A stretch of DNA of 64,000 nt from the NCBI RefSeq assembly GCF_003431975.1, contig NZ_CP027116.1:3100001-3164000 (forward strand), read 5' to 3'. Positions within the stretch are counted from its first letter, which is position 1. The number at the start of each line of letters is the position of its first letter. Below are positions 22,791 to 34,870 of this stretch, one piece after another. The position numbers were made by a program, and so were the translations under genes. Under the pieces are notes generated by a model. It had not been told where the DNA came from. It worked only from the letters and a program-made list of their open reading frames with translations, and ran no database searches. The DNA is from Bacillus pumilus (GTDB taxonomy: Bacteria > Bacillota > Bacilli > Bacillales > Bacillaceae).

Positions 22791-25544
22791 TTATGCACCA
22801 TACTTTTCAGTAAAGTCACGGATAAATGATGTAATTGCTTTGATTGCTTTGTTCTTTTTCAAGAATGATCCTGATAAAGAATCCATAATTGCATTTTTTT
22901 CGATTAAGTTGGAATACTCATACGTTGATACTTGTTCACGTAATACACTGTCTTCAATATCTACTTCTTTGGCAAATGTTGAAAGTTCCTGCTCACTCAT
23001 TTCTTCTTCGTAACGATTGTACGCATCTATAACAGATTCATCAGGTGCTAACGCTGGTGCAACCTTGTCTAAGAATCCTTTAATCAATTCAATTTTGAGA
23101 CGTAACTTCGGATCAGATGCATGGTCTAATTCTTGTTTGATGAAACGAATCTCTTTGTCACGTTCTTTTTCATTCACTGTGTTAAGGCTCGCAATAAGAT
23201 TCAAAATGTAGCTGACATTAATCTTGTCTGTATGCATTAGCTCTAACTCAAAGTCGATGTCATGTAAAATCGATTCTTTTGGCACTTCGCTACGTTTAAA
23301 ATCTTCGTATACCTTGAAGTATTTACTCTTGAAATCTTCATATGATTGCTGTGAAATCGTTAGCTCTGTTTCATCAAACTCAAAATCAGAAAACGACTGT
23401 AAACGTTGAAGGAATTTTGTCACATTTTTGAATGCAATGATAAATCTACGTTTATCTTCTTCTCTCTCTAGCTCGTCTACTTCTTCTGGAATGACTGTAA
23501 TGTCTCGTAAATTTTTCACAGCTTCTTTGAACGCTTTTAGGTATTCATCGTAGCTACCCATTAGAACGGTATCAACATTGTCTGTTCGAGAGAATAATTT
23601 AATTGCATCATCTGTTTTTTCTTTTAAATTTCGATAGCAAACGATATTACCATATGGCTTAGTCGATTTCTCTACACGGTTTGTACGGCTATATGCTTGC
23701 AACAAGTCGTGATACACCATATTCTTATCAACATAGAGTGTATTAAGAGGCTTACTATCGAATCCAGTTAAGAACATTTTTACAACAAGTAAAATATCAA
23801 CTTGGGCATTTTTCACCTTTTTCGATACATCAGAAAAATAACGATCCCATGTTTCTGTTGAGAAGTCTGTGTCGTACATTTTGTTATAATCTGTAATCAT
23901 ACGGTCTAACGCTTCACGAGAATGTTCACCTGTCCCATCACTGTCCTCATTTTGCCCATATGAATAAATACCAGCAATTTTTAAGTCGTGATTTTTTGAT
24001 TTAAAAATTTCGTAATACTTAATTAATGTTGGAATGGAATCCACTGCAAACATTGCACAATAACCTTTACTCTTCGAACGTCTTAGATGATTATCAATAA
24101 TGTGGTCGGCTACGAGATTTAAACGTCGTTCATCATGCCATACCTCGTCTGTATCAATCGCTTGTACCTTTGTATCATCATTTTCATCAATCTTGGCATT
24201 AAAAGTACGAATATATTCTACAGAAAACCCTAGTACATTCCCATCACGAATTGCATCTTTAATGAGGTAATGATGAAGGCACTTCTCAAATAAATCTGCT
24301 GTTGTTCGTCCATCTTGGCTCTTGTTCTCGACAAAGCGTGGCGTTCCGGTATAGCCGAAGTACTGTGCATTTTGGAAATGCTGGTCTATTTCTTTTCGCA
24401 TATCACCAAATTGGCTGCGATGACATTCATCAATGATGAACACAACATGCTCTTGCTTGTATGGTTCCATGACTTTTGCATATTTAGGATTTTTAACAGC
24501 ATTATTCATTTTTTGAATCGTTGTCACAATGAATCTCTTCATCGGATTTTGTATTTGTTCAATAAGGATTTCTGTTTTTTCCGTACGGTCAACCGCTCCC
24601 TTCTGGAACTTGTTGAACTCAGAAATGGTTTGACTGTCTAAGTCTTGGCGATCGACAAGGAAAAAAACTTTTTTGATGTTTTCCTCATCGGCTAATATTT
24701 GTCCAGCTTTGAAGGAAGTCAGAGTTTTACCCGAACCGGTTGTATGCCAGATGTAGCCGTTGTTGTTGGTTTCGGTTGCACGCTTTACAAGTGCTTCAAC
24801 TGCATAAACTTGATAAGGACGCATGACCATTAATGCTTTATCGGTATCATTAATGACCATATAACGACTAAGCATCTTCGCAAGATGGCATGGATTTAAG
24901 AATGTACTACTGAAACTTTTTAAATTTGTAATCAGTTCATTTTTTTCATCTGACCAGAAGAAAGTAAATCCAAATTGAATGTCATAATCAGAGTTCGAAA
25001 AATATTTTGTATCAACACCATTACTTATAACAAAGATTTGTAGAAAACGATATAAACCAGGAAATGTATGACGACGATAGCGTTGGATTTGGTTAAACGC
25101 TTCTTTAAAGTCTAATCCTCGCCTTTTTAATTCTATTTGAACGAGTGGTAAGCCGTTAATTAAGATTGTTACGTCATAACGATTTGTGTACTTACCAGTC
25201 ACAGTGGTTTGGGTTGTAACCTGAAAGAGATTCTTACACCAATCTTTTGTGTTTAGCAATTCTACATATAATTGAGTACCATCTTCACGTTCAATTAATA
25301 ATTTATCACGTAGGATTTTGGCAGAATCGTAAATACTTTTTCCTTCGATTAATGTAAGTATTCTCTTAAATTCTATATCAGATAATGGTTGTCCATTTAG
25401 TTTATGTTCATTGAATAAGTTAAGCTGCTGCTTAAAATTAGCTAATAGTGCATCATAGTCAGCAATCTTAACAGCTTTATAGCCTTGATTTACAAGTTGT
25501 TTATGTAGAGTTTTTTCAAGTTCTGCTTCAGGTTGGTATGCCAT
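22791..25544 (-). CDS. hsdR: Type I restriction endonuclease subunit HsdR
   Basis: A 917-residue motor/nuclease subunit. The N-terminal PD-(D/E)xK nuclease region shows DVTILINGLPLVQIELKRRG (~130-150). The SF2 helicase motor has motif I HTTGSGKTLTSFKAG (~270), motif II IIDECHRSQFG (DECH box, ~380), motif III GYTGTPRF (~395), and motif VI QAYSRTNRVEK. The C-terminal helical domain recruits the M2S core. The ATG has GGAGG upstream, and a TATAAT -10 hexamer lies at 25575-25580. It has its own promoter and terminator, apart from the hsdM operon. No frameshift is seen. Confidence 0.95.
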   Translation of the reverse strand: MAYQPEAELEKTLHKQLVNQGYKAVKIADYDALLANFKQQLNLFNEHKLNGQPLSDIEFKRILTLIEGKSIYDSAKILRDKLLIEREDGTQLYVELLNTKDWCKNLFQVTTQTTVTGKYTNRYDVTILINGLPLVQIELKRRGLDFKEAFNQIQRYRRHTFPGLYRFLQIFVISNGVDTKYFSNSDYDIQFGFTFFWSDEKNELITNLKSFSSTFLNPCHLAKMLSRYMVINDTDKALMVMRPYQVYAVEALVKRATETNNNGYIWHTTGSGKTLTSFKAGQILADEENIKKVFFLVDRQDLDSQTISEFNKFQKGAVDRTEKTEILIEQIQNPMKRFIVTTIQKMNNAVKNPKYAKVMEPYKQEHVVFIIDECHRSQFGDMRKEIDQHFQNAQYFGYTGTPRFVENKSQDGRTTADLFEKCLHHYLIKDAIRDGNVLGFSVEYIRTFNAKIDENDDTKVQAIDTDEVWHDERRLNLVADHIIDNHLRRSKSKGYCAMFAVDSIPTLIKYYEIFKSKNHDLKIAGIYSYGQNEDSDGTGEHSREALDRMITDYNKMYDTDFSTETWDRYFSDVSKKVKNAQVDILLVVKMFLTGFDSKPLNTLYVDKNMVYHDLLQAYSRTNRVEKSTKPYGNIVCYRNLKEKTDDAIKLFSRTDNVDTVLMGSYDEYLKAFKEAVKNLRDITVIPEEVDELEREEDKRRFIIAFKNVTKFLQRLQSFSDFEFDETELTISQQSYEDFKSKYFKVYEDFKRSEVPKESILHDIDFELELMHTDKINVSYILNLIASLNTVNEKERDKEIRFIKQELDHASDPKLRLKIELIKGFLDKVAPALAPDESVIDAYNRYEEEMSEQELSTFAKEVDIEDSVLREQVSTYEYSNLIEKNAIMDSLSGSFLKKNKAIKAITSFIRDFTEKYGA

Positions 25545-25574
25545 ACTGGAACCTCCTTAATACCATTACCTTTT

Positions 25575-25580
25575 ATTATA
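25575..25580 (-). promoter_or_regulatory. Probable -10 element of hsdR
   Basis: A consensus TATAAT on the - strand lies 30 bases before the hsdR ATG, with a weak AACTTA-like -35 about 16 bases upstream. Nothing resembling the 20-bp palindromes of the methylase operon is present here. Confidence 0.5.
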
Positions 25581-25709
25581 CTAAAAATTAAATATTTAAG
25601 TTCCATTTTATCTTTAACATTGCATTAATTATCCATTCCCCTGTTCTAATCCCCCTCTTATAAAACCAATAAAATACAAACGAACACCTATTACTGAGCA
25701 AATAGAAGA

Positions 25710-25732
25710 AGGCGAACTTCAAAAGTTCGCCT
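25710..25732 (-). terminator. Hairpin after sufB (current suf operon end)
   Basis: AGGCGAACTT at 25710-25719 pairs with AAGTTCGCCT at 25723-25732. On the - strand the following bases are only moderately T-rich (TCTTCTATTTG), so it looks weaker than the displaced terminator at 18823-18862. Confidence 0.6.
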
Positions 25733-25758
25733 CCTACACTAATAGATAATTTAAGATT

Positions 25759-25797
25759 TTAACCAATCGAACCTTCCATCTCAAACTTAATCAAACG
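25759..25797 (-). repeat. sufB 3' end, attachment-site-like repeat (proximal copy)
   Basis: This is the in-gene copy of the 36-39 bp repeat at 18867-18902. Integration here would have replaced the end of sufB with an island-borne version carrying synonymous changes, keeping the protein intact. Confidence 0.8.
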
Positions 25798-27156
25798 GTT
25801 CATTTCAACGGCGTATTCCATTGGTAGTTCTTTTGTGAATGGCTCGATGAAGCCCATGACGATCATTTCTGTTGCTTCTTCTTCAGAAATTCCGCGGCTC
25901 ATCAAGTAGAATAGCTGCTCTTCTGATACTTTTGATACCTTCGCTTCGTGCTCTAATGAAATGTTGTCGTTTAAGATTTCATTGTAAGGGATCGTATCAG
26001 ATGTTGATTTGTTATCCATGATGAGTGTGTCACACTCGATGTTTGAGCGTGCACCCTCTGCTTTACGTCCGAAGTGAACGATTCCGCGGTATGTGACTTT
26101 ACCGCCTTGTTTCGAAATTGATTTCGATACGATCGTTGAAGATGTGTTTGGTGCAAGGTGAATCATTTTCGCACCTGCATCTTGGTGCTGACCTTTACCT
26201 GCTAGGGCAATACTTAATGTCATACCACGAGCGCCTTCACCTTTTAGGATGACTGCTGGGTATTTCATTGTCAGCTTAGAACCGATGTTTCCATCAATCC
26301 ATTCCATCGTTGCATTTTCTTCACATACTGTACGTTTCGTCACAAGGTTGAAGACGTTGTTTGCCCAGTTTTGAATCGTTGTATAACGGCAGTAGCCGCC
26401 TTTTTTCACGATGATTTCAACAACCGCACTATGAAGAGAGTTTGTTGTGTAAACTGGAGCTGTACAGCCTTCTACGTAATGCACATGTGCGCCTTCATCA
26501 ACGATAATCAGTGTACGCTCGAACTGACCCATGTTTTCAGAGTTGATACGGAAGTATGCTTGAAGTGGAGTATCTACTTTGACGCCTTTTGGTACGTAGA
26601 TAAATGAACCACCAGACCATACAGCCGAGTTAAGCGCAGCAAATTTGTTGTCAGTCGGAGGAATGACTTTTGCCCAGTGCTCACGGAAGATGTCTTCGTT
26701 TTCTTTTAATGCGCTGTCTGTATCTTTAAACACAATGCCTAGATCTTCAAGGTCTTGCTTCATGTTGTGATACACAACTTCAGATTCATACTGAGCAGAT
26801 ACACCTGCTAAGTACTTTTGCTCTGCTTCTGGGATCCCAAGCTTATCAAAGGTTTGTTTGATTTCTTCTGGTACTTCATCCCAAGAACGCTCAGAGCGCT
26901 CTGATGGCTTTACGTAGTACGTAATTTCATCAAAGTTTAATGCATTTAAATCTCCGCCCCATTGTGGCATCGGCATGTTGTAAAAGTGCTCAAGAGATTT
27001 CAAACGGAAGTCGAGCATCCACTGAGGCTCTTCTTTCATACGAGAAATTTCTTCAACGATCTCTTTTGTCAGTCCGCGCTCTGAACGGAAAATGGAAACG
27101 TCTTTATCAGAAAAGCCGTATTTATATTCACCAACATCTGGCATTTTTTTAGCCAT
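25759..27156 (-). CDS. sufB: Fe-S cluster scaffold protein SufB
   Basis: A 465-residue SufB, the scaffold component of the SufBCD complex on which Fe-S clusters are assembled before transfer to apoproteins. Hallmarks are [40 protein letters not shown] and the C-terminal [18 protein letters not shown] with [20 protein letters not shown]. It is the last gene of sufCDSUB. Its final codons are the integration target of the restriction island, and the protein end ([11 protein letters not shown]) is restored. The ATG follows GGAG. Confidence 0.95.
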   Translation of the reverse strand: MAKKMPDVGEYKYGFSDKDVSIFRSERGLTKEIVEEISRMKEEPQWMLDFRLKSLEHFYNMPMPQWGGDLNALNFDEITYYVKPSERSERSWDEVPEEIKQTFDKLGIPEAEQKYLAGVSAQYESEVVYHNMKQDLEDLGIVFKDTDSALKENEDIFREHWAKVIPPTDNKFAALNSAVWSGGSFIYVPKGVKVDTPLQAYFRINSENMGQFERTLIIVDEGAHVHYVEGCTAPVYTTNSLHSAVVEIIVKKGGYCRYTTIQNWANNVFNLVTKRTVCEENATMEWIDGNIGSKLTMKYPAVILKGEGARGMTLSIALAGKGQHQDAGAKMIHLAPNTSSTIVSKSISKQGGKVTYRGIVHFGRKAEGARSNIECDTLIMDNKSTSDTIPYNEILNDNISLEHEAKVSKVSEEQLFYLMSRGISEEEATEMIVMGFIEPFTKELPMEYAVEMNRLIKFEMEGSIG

Positions 27157-27173
27157 CCATTTTCACTCCAATC

Positions 27174-30143
<2,970 letters not shown>

Positions 30144-30161
30144 CAATAATCCTCCTAACGC

Positions 30162-30947
30162 TTACGCTTCTTGACCAACAGTTTCGTCTTCAATTCCTAA
30201 CTCTTTTTTGATCCAGTCATAGCCTTCTGCCTCTAGACGCTGAGCTAGTTCTGGTCCGCCAGATTTCACAATACGTCCTTGCATCATGACATGAACGTGA
30301 TCTGGTGTGATGTAGTTTAGCAGACGCTGATAGTGAGTGATCATTAAGCAGCCGAAGCTTTCGCCGCGCATTCTGTTAATTCCTTTAGAAACCACTTTCA
30401 ATGCATCGATATCAAGACCAGAATCGATTTCGTCAAGGATCGCAATCTTTGGTTCAATCATCATTAATTGAAGAATTTCGTTGCGTTTTTTCTCCCCGCC
30501 TGAGAAACCTTCGTTTAGGTAACGCTGTGCCATATCCGGGTCCATTTCAAGGAACTCCATATTTTCGTCCATTTTGCGGATGAATTTCATGAGAGAGATT
30601 TCATCGCCTTCTTCTCTGCGAGCGTTAATAGCAGAACGAAGGAAGTCCGCATTTGTGACACCACTAATTTCAGATGGGTATTGCATTGCAAGGAAAAGAC
30701 CCGCTTGTGCGCGCTCATCTACTTCCATTTCAAGTACATCTTCGCCATCTAGCAAAATGCTGCCTTTTGTTACTTCATATTTAGGGTGCCCCATAATGGC
30801 AGCAGATAAAGTTGATTTACCTGTACCGTTTGGTCCCATTACTGCGTGGAATTCTCCACCTTTTATCTCGAGGTTTACACCCTTTAAGATTTCTTTCCCT
30901 TCAATCTCAACGTGCAAGTCCTTAATTGTTAATGTCGAAGCAGTCAT
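30162..30947 (-). CDS. sufC: Fe-S assembly ATPase SufC
   Basis: A 261-residue ABC-type ATPase. Walker A GPNGTGKSTLSAAIMG (~residue 36), signature FSGGEKKRNEILQLM (~150), Walker B KIAILDEIDSGLDIDALK (~170) and the switch His in MITHYQRLL. It drives conformational change in SufBCD. It is the first gene of sufCDSUB. A promoter-like TATAAA lies near 30999-31004 on the - strand, and an iron-box-like palindrome overlaps the leader at 30963-30977. Confidence 0.95.
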   Translation of the reverse strand: MTASTLTIKDLHVEIEGKEILKGVNLEIKGGEFHAVMGPNGTGKSTLSAAIMGHPKYEVTKGSILLDGEDVLEMEVDERAQAGLFLAMQYPSEISGVTNADFLRSAINARREEGDEISLMKFIRKMDENMEFLEMDPDMAQRYLNEGFSGGEKKRNEILQLMMIEPKIAILDEIDSGLDIDALKVVSKGINRMRGESFGCLMITHYQRLLNYITPDHVHVMMQGRIVKSGGPELAQRLEAEGYDWIKKELGIEDETVGQEA

Positions 30948-30962
30948 ATATCGATACCTCCA

Positions 30963-30977
30963 AAATAATCATTATTC
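30963..30977 (-). promoter_or_regulatory. Possible Fur-like palindrome in the sufC leader
   Basis: AATAATCATTATT is a perfect 13-base palindrome 16 bases before the sufC start. It matches the 7-1-7 Fur core TGATAAT-N-ATTATCA at 10 of 14 positions, which is marginal. AT-rich leaders yield such matches by chance. Confidence 0.3.
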
Positions 30978-31124
30978 TCAATTTATTCTCATTCTAATTT
31001 TATAACAAATTAAAAGTGAATACAACACATTCACGTTAAGCGTGAAAGGATGCTCTCAAAATTCTAACAAAAAAAGCCGGTAGATAAAAGGATTTATGTC
31101 GAAAAGACTGTTTTCATAAAGAAA

Positions 31125-31149
31125 GGGCGGGAAACTTTTCTCCCCGCCC
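31125..31149 (-). terminator. Terminator of the small gene at 31158-31355
   Basis: GGGCGGG at 31125-31131 pairs with CCCGCCC at 31143-31149, and on the - strand TTTCTTT follows. It lies nine bases after the stop codon at 31158. Confidence 0.8.
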
Positions 31150-31157
31150 CTAAGCTA

Positions 31158-31355
31158 TTAATAGCCTTGTATATTCATTTTTGCGAGCTGTCTTTTCTCA
31201 TCTCGATACGACTGCTCTCGTTTATATTCCACTTTCATCCTTAAGTCATGGTCTCTTTCGTACTCTGCATAGCTCATGCCATGAGCTTTATGCATGGCCT
31301 TTTCCATCTCGGCGGTATAATCCAATCCCAGTGTACTATGGTCCGAACAAATAAT
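31158..31355 (-). CDS. Small charged protein, probable AUU start, function unknown
   Basis: A frame of 65 codons starting with ATT at 31355, or 49 codons if it starts at the internal ATG at 31307. AAGAAGGG lies eight bases before the ATT. The product begins IICSDHSTLGLDYTAE, continues MEKAMHKAHGMSYAEYERDH and ends in a basic, glutamine-rich tail (RQLAKMNIQGY). It has its own TTGAGT-N18-TACAAT promoter and a dedicated terminator nine bases after the stop, so it is very likely expressed. I do not recognise a family. It lies between the suf operon and yurZ, where B. subtilis has no gene I can name. Confidence 0.5.
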   Translation of the reverse strand: MICSDHSTLGLDYTAEMEKAMHKAHGMSYAEYERDHDLRMKVEYKREQSYRDEKRQLAKMNIQGY

Positions 31356-31384
31356 AAACCATTCCCTTCTTTGAGTGTAGCTCT

Positions 31385-31414
31385 ATTGTATCAAAGAAAT
31401 GTGGCTTCACTCAA
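31385..31414 (-). promoter_or_regulatory. SigA-type promoter of the small gene at 31158-31355
   Basis: On the - strand TTGAGT (31409-31414) and TACAAT (31385-31390) are separated by 18 bp. Transcription would start near 31377, about 22 bases before the proposed ATT start codon. Confidence 0.6.
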
Positions 31415-31510
31415 AAGGGATATCGCGCGCTATGCTGGCATATTTTCTCACACAATCGGCTGAGAAGAACTCAACTCCGTGATATGGAATAATACCTTAT
31501 TTTCCTTCAA

Positions 31511-31885
31511 TTAATGCGTCTGTCCTCCAAATTCATCAATACACTGCTGAACAACAGTGATGCCTTGGCTCAGTGCTGCCCCGCCGCCAAACGCTGCCGC
31601 CACACTGACAACCTCCAGCAAGTTCTCTTCTGTTGCGCCTTGATCAAGCGCTCCCTTTGTATGATAAATCATGCAGTATTCATCCTGTGCATGAATACTG
31701 ATGCCAAGGGCAATCATTTGCTTCTCTTTTTGCGTTAATGAATCACTCTGAAAGCATTGCTCCGTGAATTCATTGAATTTCTTCCCAAACACCGGCATTT
31801 TCTTCTGAAATTCACCCATTGCTGTTTTATAATCGGTCAGTGATTGCTGCATGGATCCGCTCATATGCTGTTCATTCATTTTCAT
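31511..31885 (-). CDS. yurZ: AhpD/carboxymuconolactone decarboxylase-family protein YurZ
   Basis: A 124-residue all-helical protein of the carboxymuconolactone decarboxylase/AhpD superfamily. [20 protein letters not shown] contains the conserved Cys and His, but only one cysteine of the CxxC pair found in true AhpD peroxidases, so peroxidase activity is doubtful. [20 protein letters not shown] is the usual following helix. YurZ has the same place between the suf and met operons in B. subtilis. AAGGG precedes the ATG. Confidence 0.85.
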   Translation of the reverse strand: MKMNEQHMSGSMQQSLTDYKTAMGEFQKKMPVFGKKFNEFTEQCFQSDSLTQKEKQMIALGISIHAQDEYCMIYHTKGALDQGATEENLLEVVSVAAAFGGGAALSQGITVVQQCIDEFGGQTH

Positions 31886-31982
31886 TCCATCCCTTCAGGT
31901 CATTTGTACGTTTTTATTATGAGCGAGATTTGAAAAAATACACAAAAAACCTCGCTTTGATAGAAGCGAGGTTGAGATGTTG

Positions 31983-32804
31983 TTATTCAGATACCGGCAA
32001 TACGGCACCATCATATTTTTTGTCGATGAATTCTTTGATTTTATTAGAATGAAGAACTTCCATTAAAGTCTTGATCTTATCTGATTTCTCGTCACCTTTG
32101 CGAACGGCTACGATGTTTGCATATGGGTTGTTCTTCGTTTGCTCAAGTTCGATTGAATCGTTTTTCGGATTCAATTTATTTTGGATCGCATAGTTGACGT
32201 TAATAAATACGGCATCACCTTCACTGTTTTCATAAGCTTTCGCTGTTAGTTCAGGAGCGATTTTTTTGAATTTTAGGTTCTTCGGGTTTTCTTTGATGTT
32301 TTTGACTGTTGCATTGATTGTATCAACCTTCGGATCAAGCTTGATCACACCAGCATTTTGCAATAGAGCAAGCATACGACCTTGCTCAGCTACGTTGTTT
32401 GTCATGATGATCGTGCCGCCGTTTGGAATATCTTTTACTGATTTGTATTTCTTAGAGTAGATACCGAAAGGCTCAAGGTGAACTGCACCAGCACTTACTA
32501 GGTTGTAATCTTTGTTTGATTTATTTTCTTCGTTTAAGTAAGGGATATGTTGGAAAAAGTTTGCATCCACTTCTTTTTCAGCTAACGCTTTGTTGTACAT
32601 TTTATAATCGCTAAGCACTTTCACTTTTAGGTCGTAGCCTTTTTCTTTTAGAAGTGGTTTTGCTTCTTCAAGAATCTCGGCATGTGGTGTTTTTGAAGCG
32701 GCAACCGTAATGGTTTTGCTATCACTTGCGTTATTAGATAAACCGCATGCAGCTAAAATGCCTGCAAATGCTAGAAATAGTGCACTTAAAATCAATTTCT
32801 TCAT
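31983..32804 (-). CDS. metQ: Methionine-binding lipoprotein MetQ
   Basis: A 273-residue NlpA-family lipoprotein. The signal peptide ends in lipobox ILAAC (Cys at residue 20). The fold is a two-lobe binding protein with DYKMYNKALAEKEVDANFFQ and HLEPFGIYSKKYKSVKDIPN. It binds D- and L-methionine (and the sulfoxide) for the MetNPQ importer. It is the last gene of metN-metP-metQ and is controlled by the SAM riboswitch before metN. Confidence 0.93.
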   Translation of the reverse strand: MKKLILSALFLAFAGILAACGLSNNASDSKTITVAASKTPHAEILEEAKPLLKEKGYDLKVKVLSDYKMYNKALAEKEVDANFFQHIPYLNEENKSNKDYNLVSAGAVHLEPFGIYSKKYKSVKDIPNGGTIIMTNNVAEQGRMLALLQNAGVIKLDPKVDTINATVKNIKENPKNLKFKKIAPELTAKAYENSEGDAVFINVNYAIQNKLNPKNDSIELEQTKNNPYANIVAVRKGDEKSDKIKTLMEVLHSNKIKEFIDKKYDGAVLPVSE

Positions 32805-32818
32805 GAATAAATCCTCCC

Positions 32819-33487
32819 TTAACGTTTATCAATTTTATTTGTAATCAAATCACCGATTATTTGAATGATAAAGACGATGATGAGAATAAACACAGTGGCA
32901 AAAAGTGTAACATCTGTATTACCAGATTGGTATCCTTCCACATAGGCAAGGTCACCAAGTCCGCCTGCTCCAATTGCTCCTGCAATCGCAGTAGAGCCAA
33001 TAAGAGCAATAGCTGTCACGGTAATTCCTGAAATAAGGGCTGGCAGTGATTCTGGCAGCAATACTTTAAAAATAATTGTAGATGTTTTTGCTCCCATAGA
33101 TCGTGCTGCTTCAATGACTCCTTTGTCTACTTCACGCAGTGCAATTTCAACAAGACGTGCGTAGAAAGGAGCTGATCCAATAACAAGCGCTGGTAATGCT
33201 GCATTTGGACCTAAAATCGTATGCATTAAGAATTTCGTAAACCCTAATAAAAGAATAATTAAAATGATAAAAGGAATCGATCTGAAAATGTTGACGACTG
33301 CGCCGATGACAGCATTGATCGGTTTATTTTCCCAAAGACCGCCTTTTCCTGTAAGGAAGAGCAGGAGCCCTAAGATAATCCCGATTGCAAAAGCAAATGC
33401 CAATGAAATCAGTGTCATATATACCGTTTCACCTGTTGCACTCCAGATGACATCTAGATCAACGTTCGGAAACCATTTCTCAAACAT
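32819..33487 (-). CDS. metP: Methionine ABC permease MetP
   Basis: A 222-residue permease with five or six membrane segments. The EAA-type coupling motif is EAARSMGAKTSTIIFKVLLP (~residue 137). IFRSIPFIILIILLLGFTKF is characteristic of the MetI family. It overlaps metN by eight bases. As a homodimer it forms the methionine channel. Confidence 0.93.
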   Translation of the reverse strand: MFEKWFPNVDLDVIWSATGETVYMTLISLAFAFAIGIILGLLLFLTGKGGLWENKPINAVIGAVVNIFRSIPFIILIILLLGFTKFLMHTILGPNAALPALVIGSAPFYARLVEIALREVDKGVIEAARSMGAKTSTIIFKVLLPESLPALISGITVTAIALIGSTAIAGAIGAGGLGDLAYVEGYQSGNTDVTLFATVFILIIVFIIQIIGDLITNKIDKR

Positions 33488-34505
33488 GTGTCATCACCTC
33501 GATTTCAACCTGTTTGCTTTGGATATAGGCGATGGCTTTTTCAACCTCGTTCTCGTCTCCATTAATATGGATAAAGAGTGTTCCAAACGCGCCTTCCTGC
33601 GTTTGAGAAATCTTTCCTTGCAGGATGTTCACATCGACCTTGAAGGATCGAATGATTTCAGTGATCAGCGGCTGTTCGGCAGAATCTCCGATAAAGGACA
33701 ACCGTACGACCTGACCTTCTTTTACTCGCTCTAGGACGTGCTCAATTGTTTCTTTCGCTTCTTCTGGTTCAGCAAGCTGTTTCACAAATCGCTTCGTCAT
33801 TTCTTCCTTCGGCTGTCTGAAGACACGTAATACTTCGCCTTCTTCGACAATGCGGCCATCCTCCATGACAGCCACACGGTGACAAATTTTGCGAATGACG
33901 TGCATTTCGTGTGTGATTAGTACAATTGTGAGCCCTAGTCGTTTATTGATATCTGCTAAAAGCTCAAGGATGGAATCGGTTGTTTGCGGATCAAGCGCAG
34001 ATGTTGCTTCGTCGCAAAGAAGTACCTTTGGATCGTTTGCTAATGCTCTCGCAATTCCCACACGCTGCTTTTGCCCACCACTTAATTGAGACGGATACGC
34101 ATTTTCTTTTCCTTCTAAACCGACCAATTTAATCAGTTCATTCGCACGTTCTCTCCGTTTTGATGCCGGTACACCTGCGATCTCAAGCGGGAACATAATA
34201 TTTTGTCTCACCGTTCTTGACCAGAGCAAGTTAAAGTGCTGGAAAATCATGCTGATTTCTTGCCTTGCTTTACGAAGTTTTGCATTCGATACTTCATTGA
34301 TCCGATTGCCTGCTACTTCAACAATTCCTTCTGTTGGCAGCTCCAGACCGTTTAAGAGGCGAATGAGGGAGCTTTTTCCTGCGCCGCTATACCCGATAAT
34401 TCCGAATATTTCACCTTTATCGATATCCAAGTTGACGTCTTTCACGGCATCAACATTTCCGCTTTTTGAGTAATACGTTTTTGATACATTCTGTAAATGG
34501 ATCAC
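33480..34505 (-). CDS. metN: Methionine ABC transporter ATPase MetN
   Basis: A 341-residue ATPase. Walker A GYSGAGKSSLIRLLNG, signature LSGGQKQRVGIARAL, Walker B VLLCDEATSALDPQTT and the switch His in LITHEMHVI are all intact. The C-terminal ACT-like NIL domain (from about residue 265) mediates inhibition by internal methionine. The GTG at 34505 follows AGGTG and gives exactly the length of B. subtilis MetN; longer in-frame starts run into the riboswitch leader. Confidence 0.94.
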   Translation of the reverse strand: MIHLQNVSKTYYSKSGNVDAVKDVNLDIDKGEIFGIIGYSGAGKSSLIRLLNGLELPTEGIVEVAGNRINEVSNAKLRKARQEISMIFQHFNLLWSRTVRQNIMFPLEIAGVPASKRRERANELIKLVGLEGKENAYPSQLSGGQKQRVGIARALANDPKVLLCDEATSALDPQTTDSILELLADINKRLGLTIVLITHEMHVIRKICHRVAVMEDGRIVEEGEVLRVFRQPKEEMTKRFVKQLAEPEEAKETIEHVLERVKEGQVVRLSFIGDSAEQPLITEIIRSFKVDVNILQGKISQTQEGAFGTLFIHINGDENEVEKAIAYIQSKQVEIEVMTHV

Positions 34506-34603
34506 AGTCTGTTCACCTGCTTTCTTGCTGAATCTATAGGTTGCCATCACATACATTATTTATTCTTCCTGCTGCCATGCTTCACGCCTGACGCCAGGTC
34601 AGT

Positions 34604-34771
34604 AAAAAAGACCTAACTGCAACGCAAGCAGAAAGGCCTTTTATGTTCAATACGCCTTTCTCTCATCTTTCAAAGCATTGCGGCTTTGAGTGAATTGGCA
34701 CCAATTTCAGCTATGCTGACGGTTGCCGGGTTTCATAGGGCACGTCCCTCCACCTCTCTTAATAAGAGAAA
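34604..34771 (-). ncRNA. SAM-I (S-box) riboswitch with terminator
   Basis: On the - strand the leader carries the S-box core GAGGTGGAGGGA, GAAACCCGGCAACC and the later GGTGCCAATTC. P1 is a perfect 10-bp stem between 34762-34771 and 34657-34666. The terminator spans 34604-34642 and ends in T6. AGAAAGGC at 34654-34661 can alternatively pair with GCCTTTCT at 34630-34637, forming the antiterminator when SAM is absent. High SAM would therefore stop metNPQ transcription. Confidence 0.97.
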
Positions 34772-34810
34772 ATATGTTGTTTTATGTGATGTTCATGTTT
34801 TTACTAACGT

Positions 34811-34839
34811 AGGATATCATGCTACCCGAGATATGTCAA
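34811..34839 (-). promoter_or_regulatory. Promoter of the metNPQ riboswitch leader
   Basis: TTGACA (34834-34839) and TATCCT (34811-34816) on the - strand are 17 bp apart. Transcription would begin about 30 bases before the riboswitch P1 stem. No gene lies in 34506-34870. Confidence 0.85.
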
Positions 34840-34870
34840 CGCTGTAAATCGCTAATTTCCAAGTAAACAA

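Noticed and set aside
31248..31463. A + strand frame of 71 codons
   Set aside because: Antisense to the small gene at 31158-31355, which has promoter, ribosome site and terminator.
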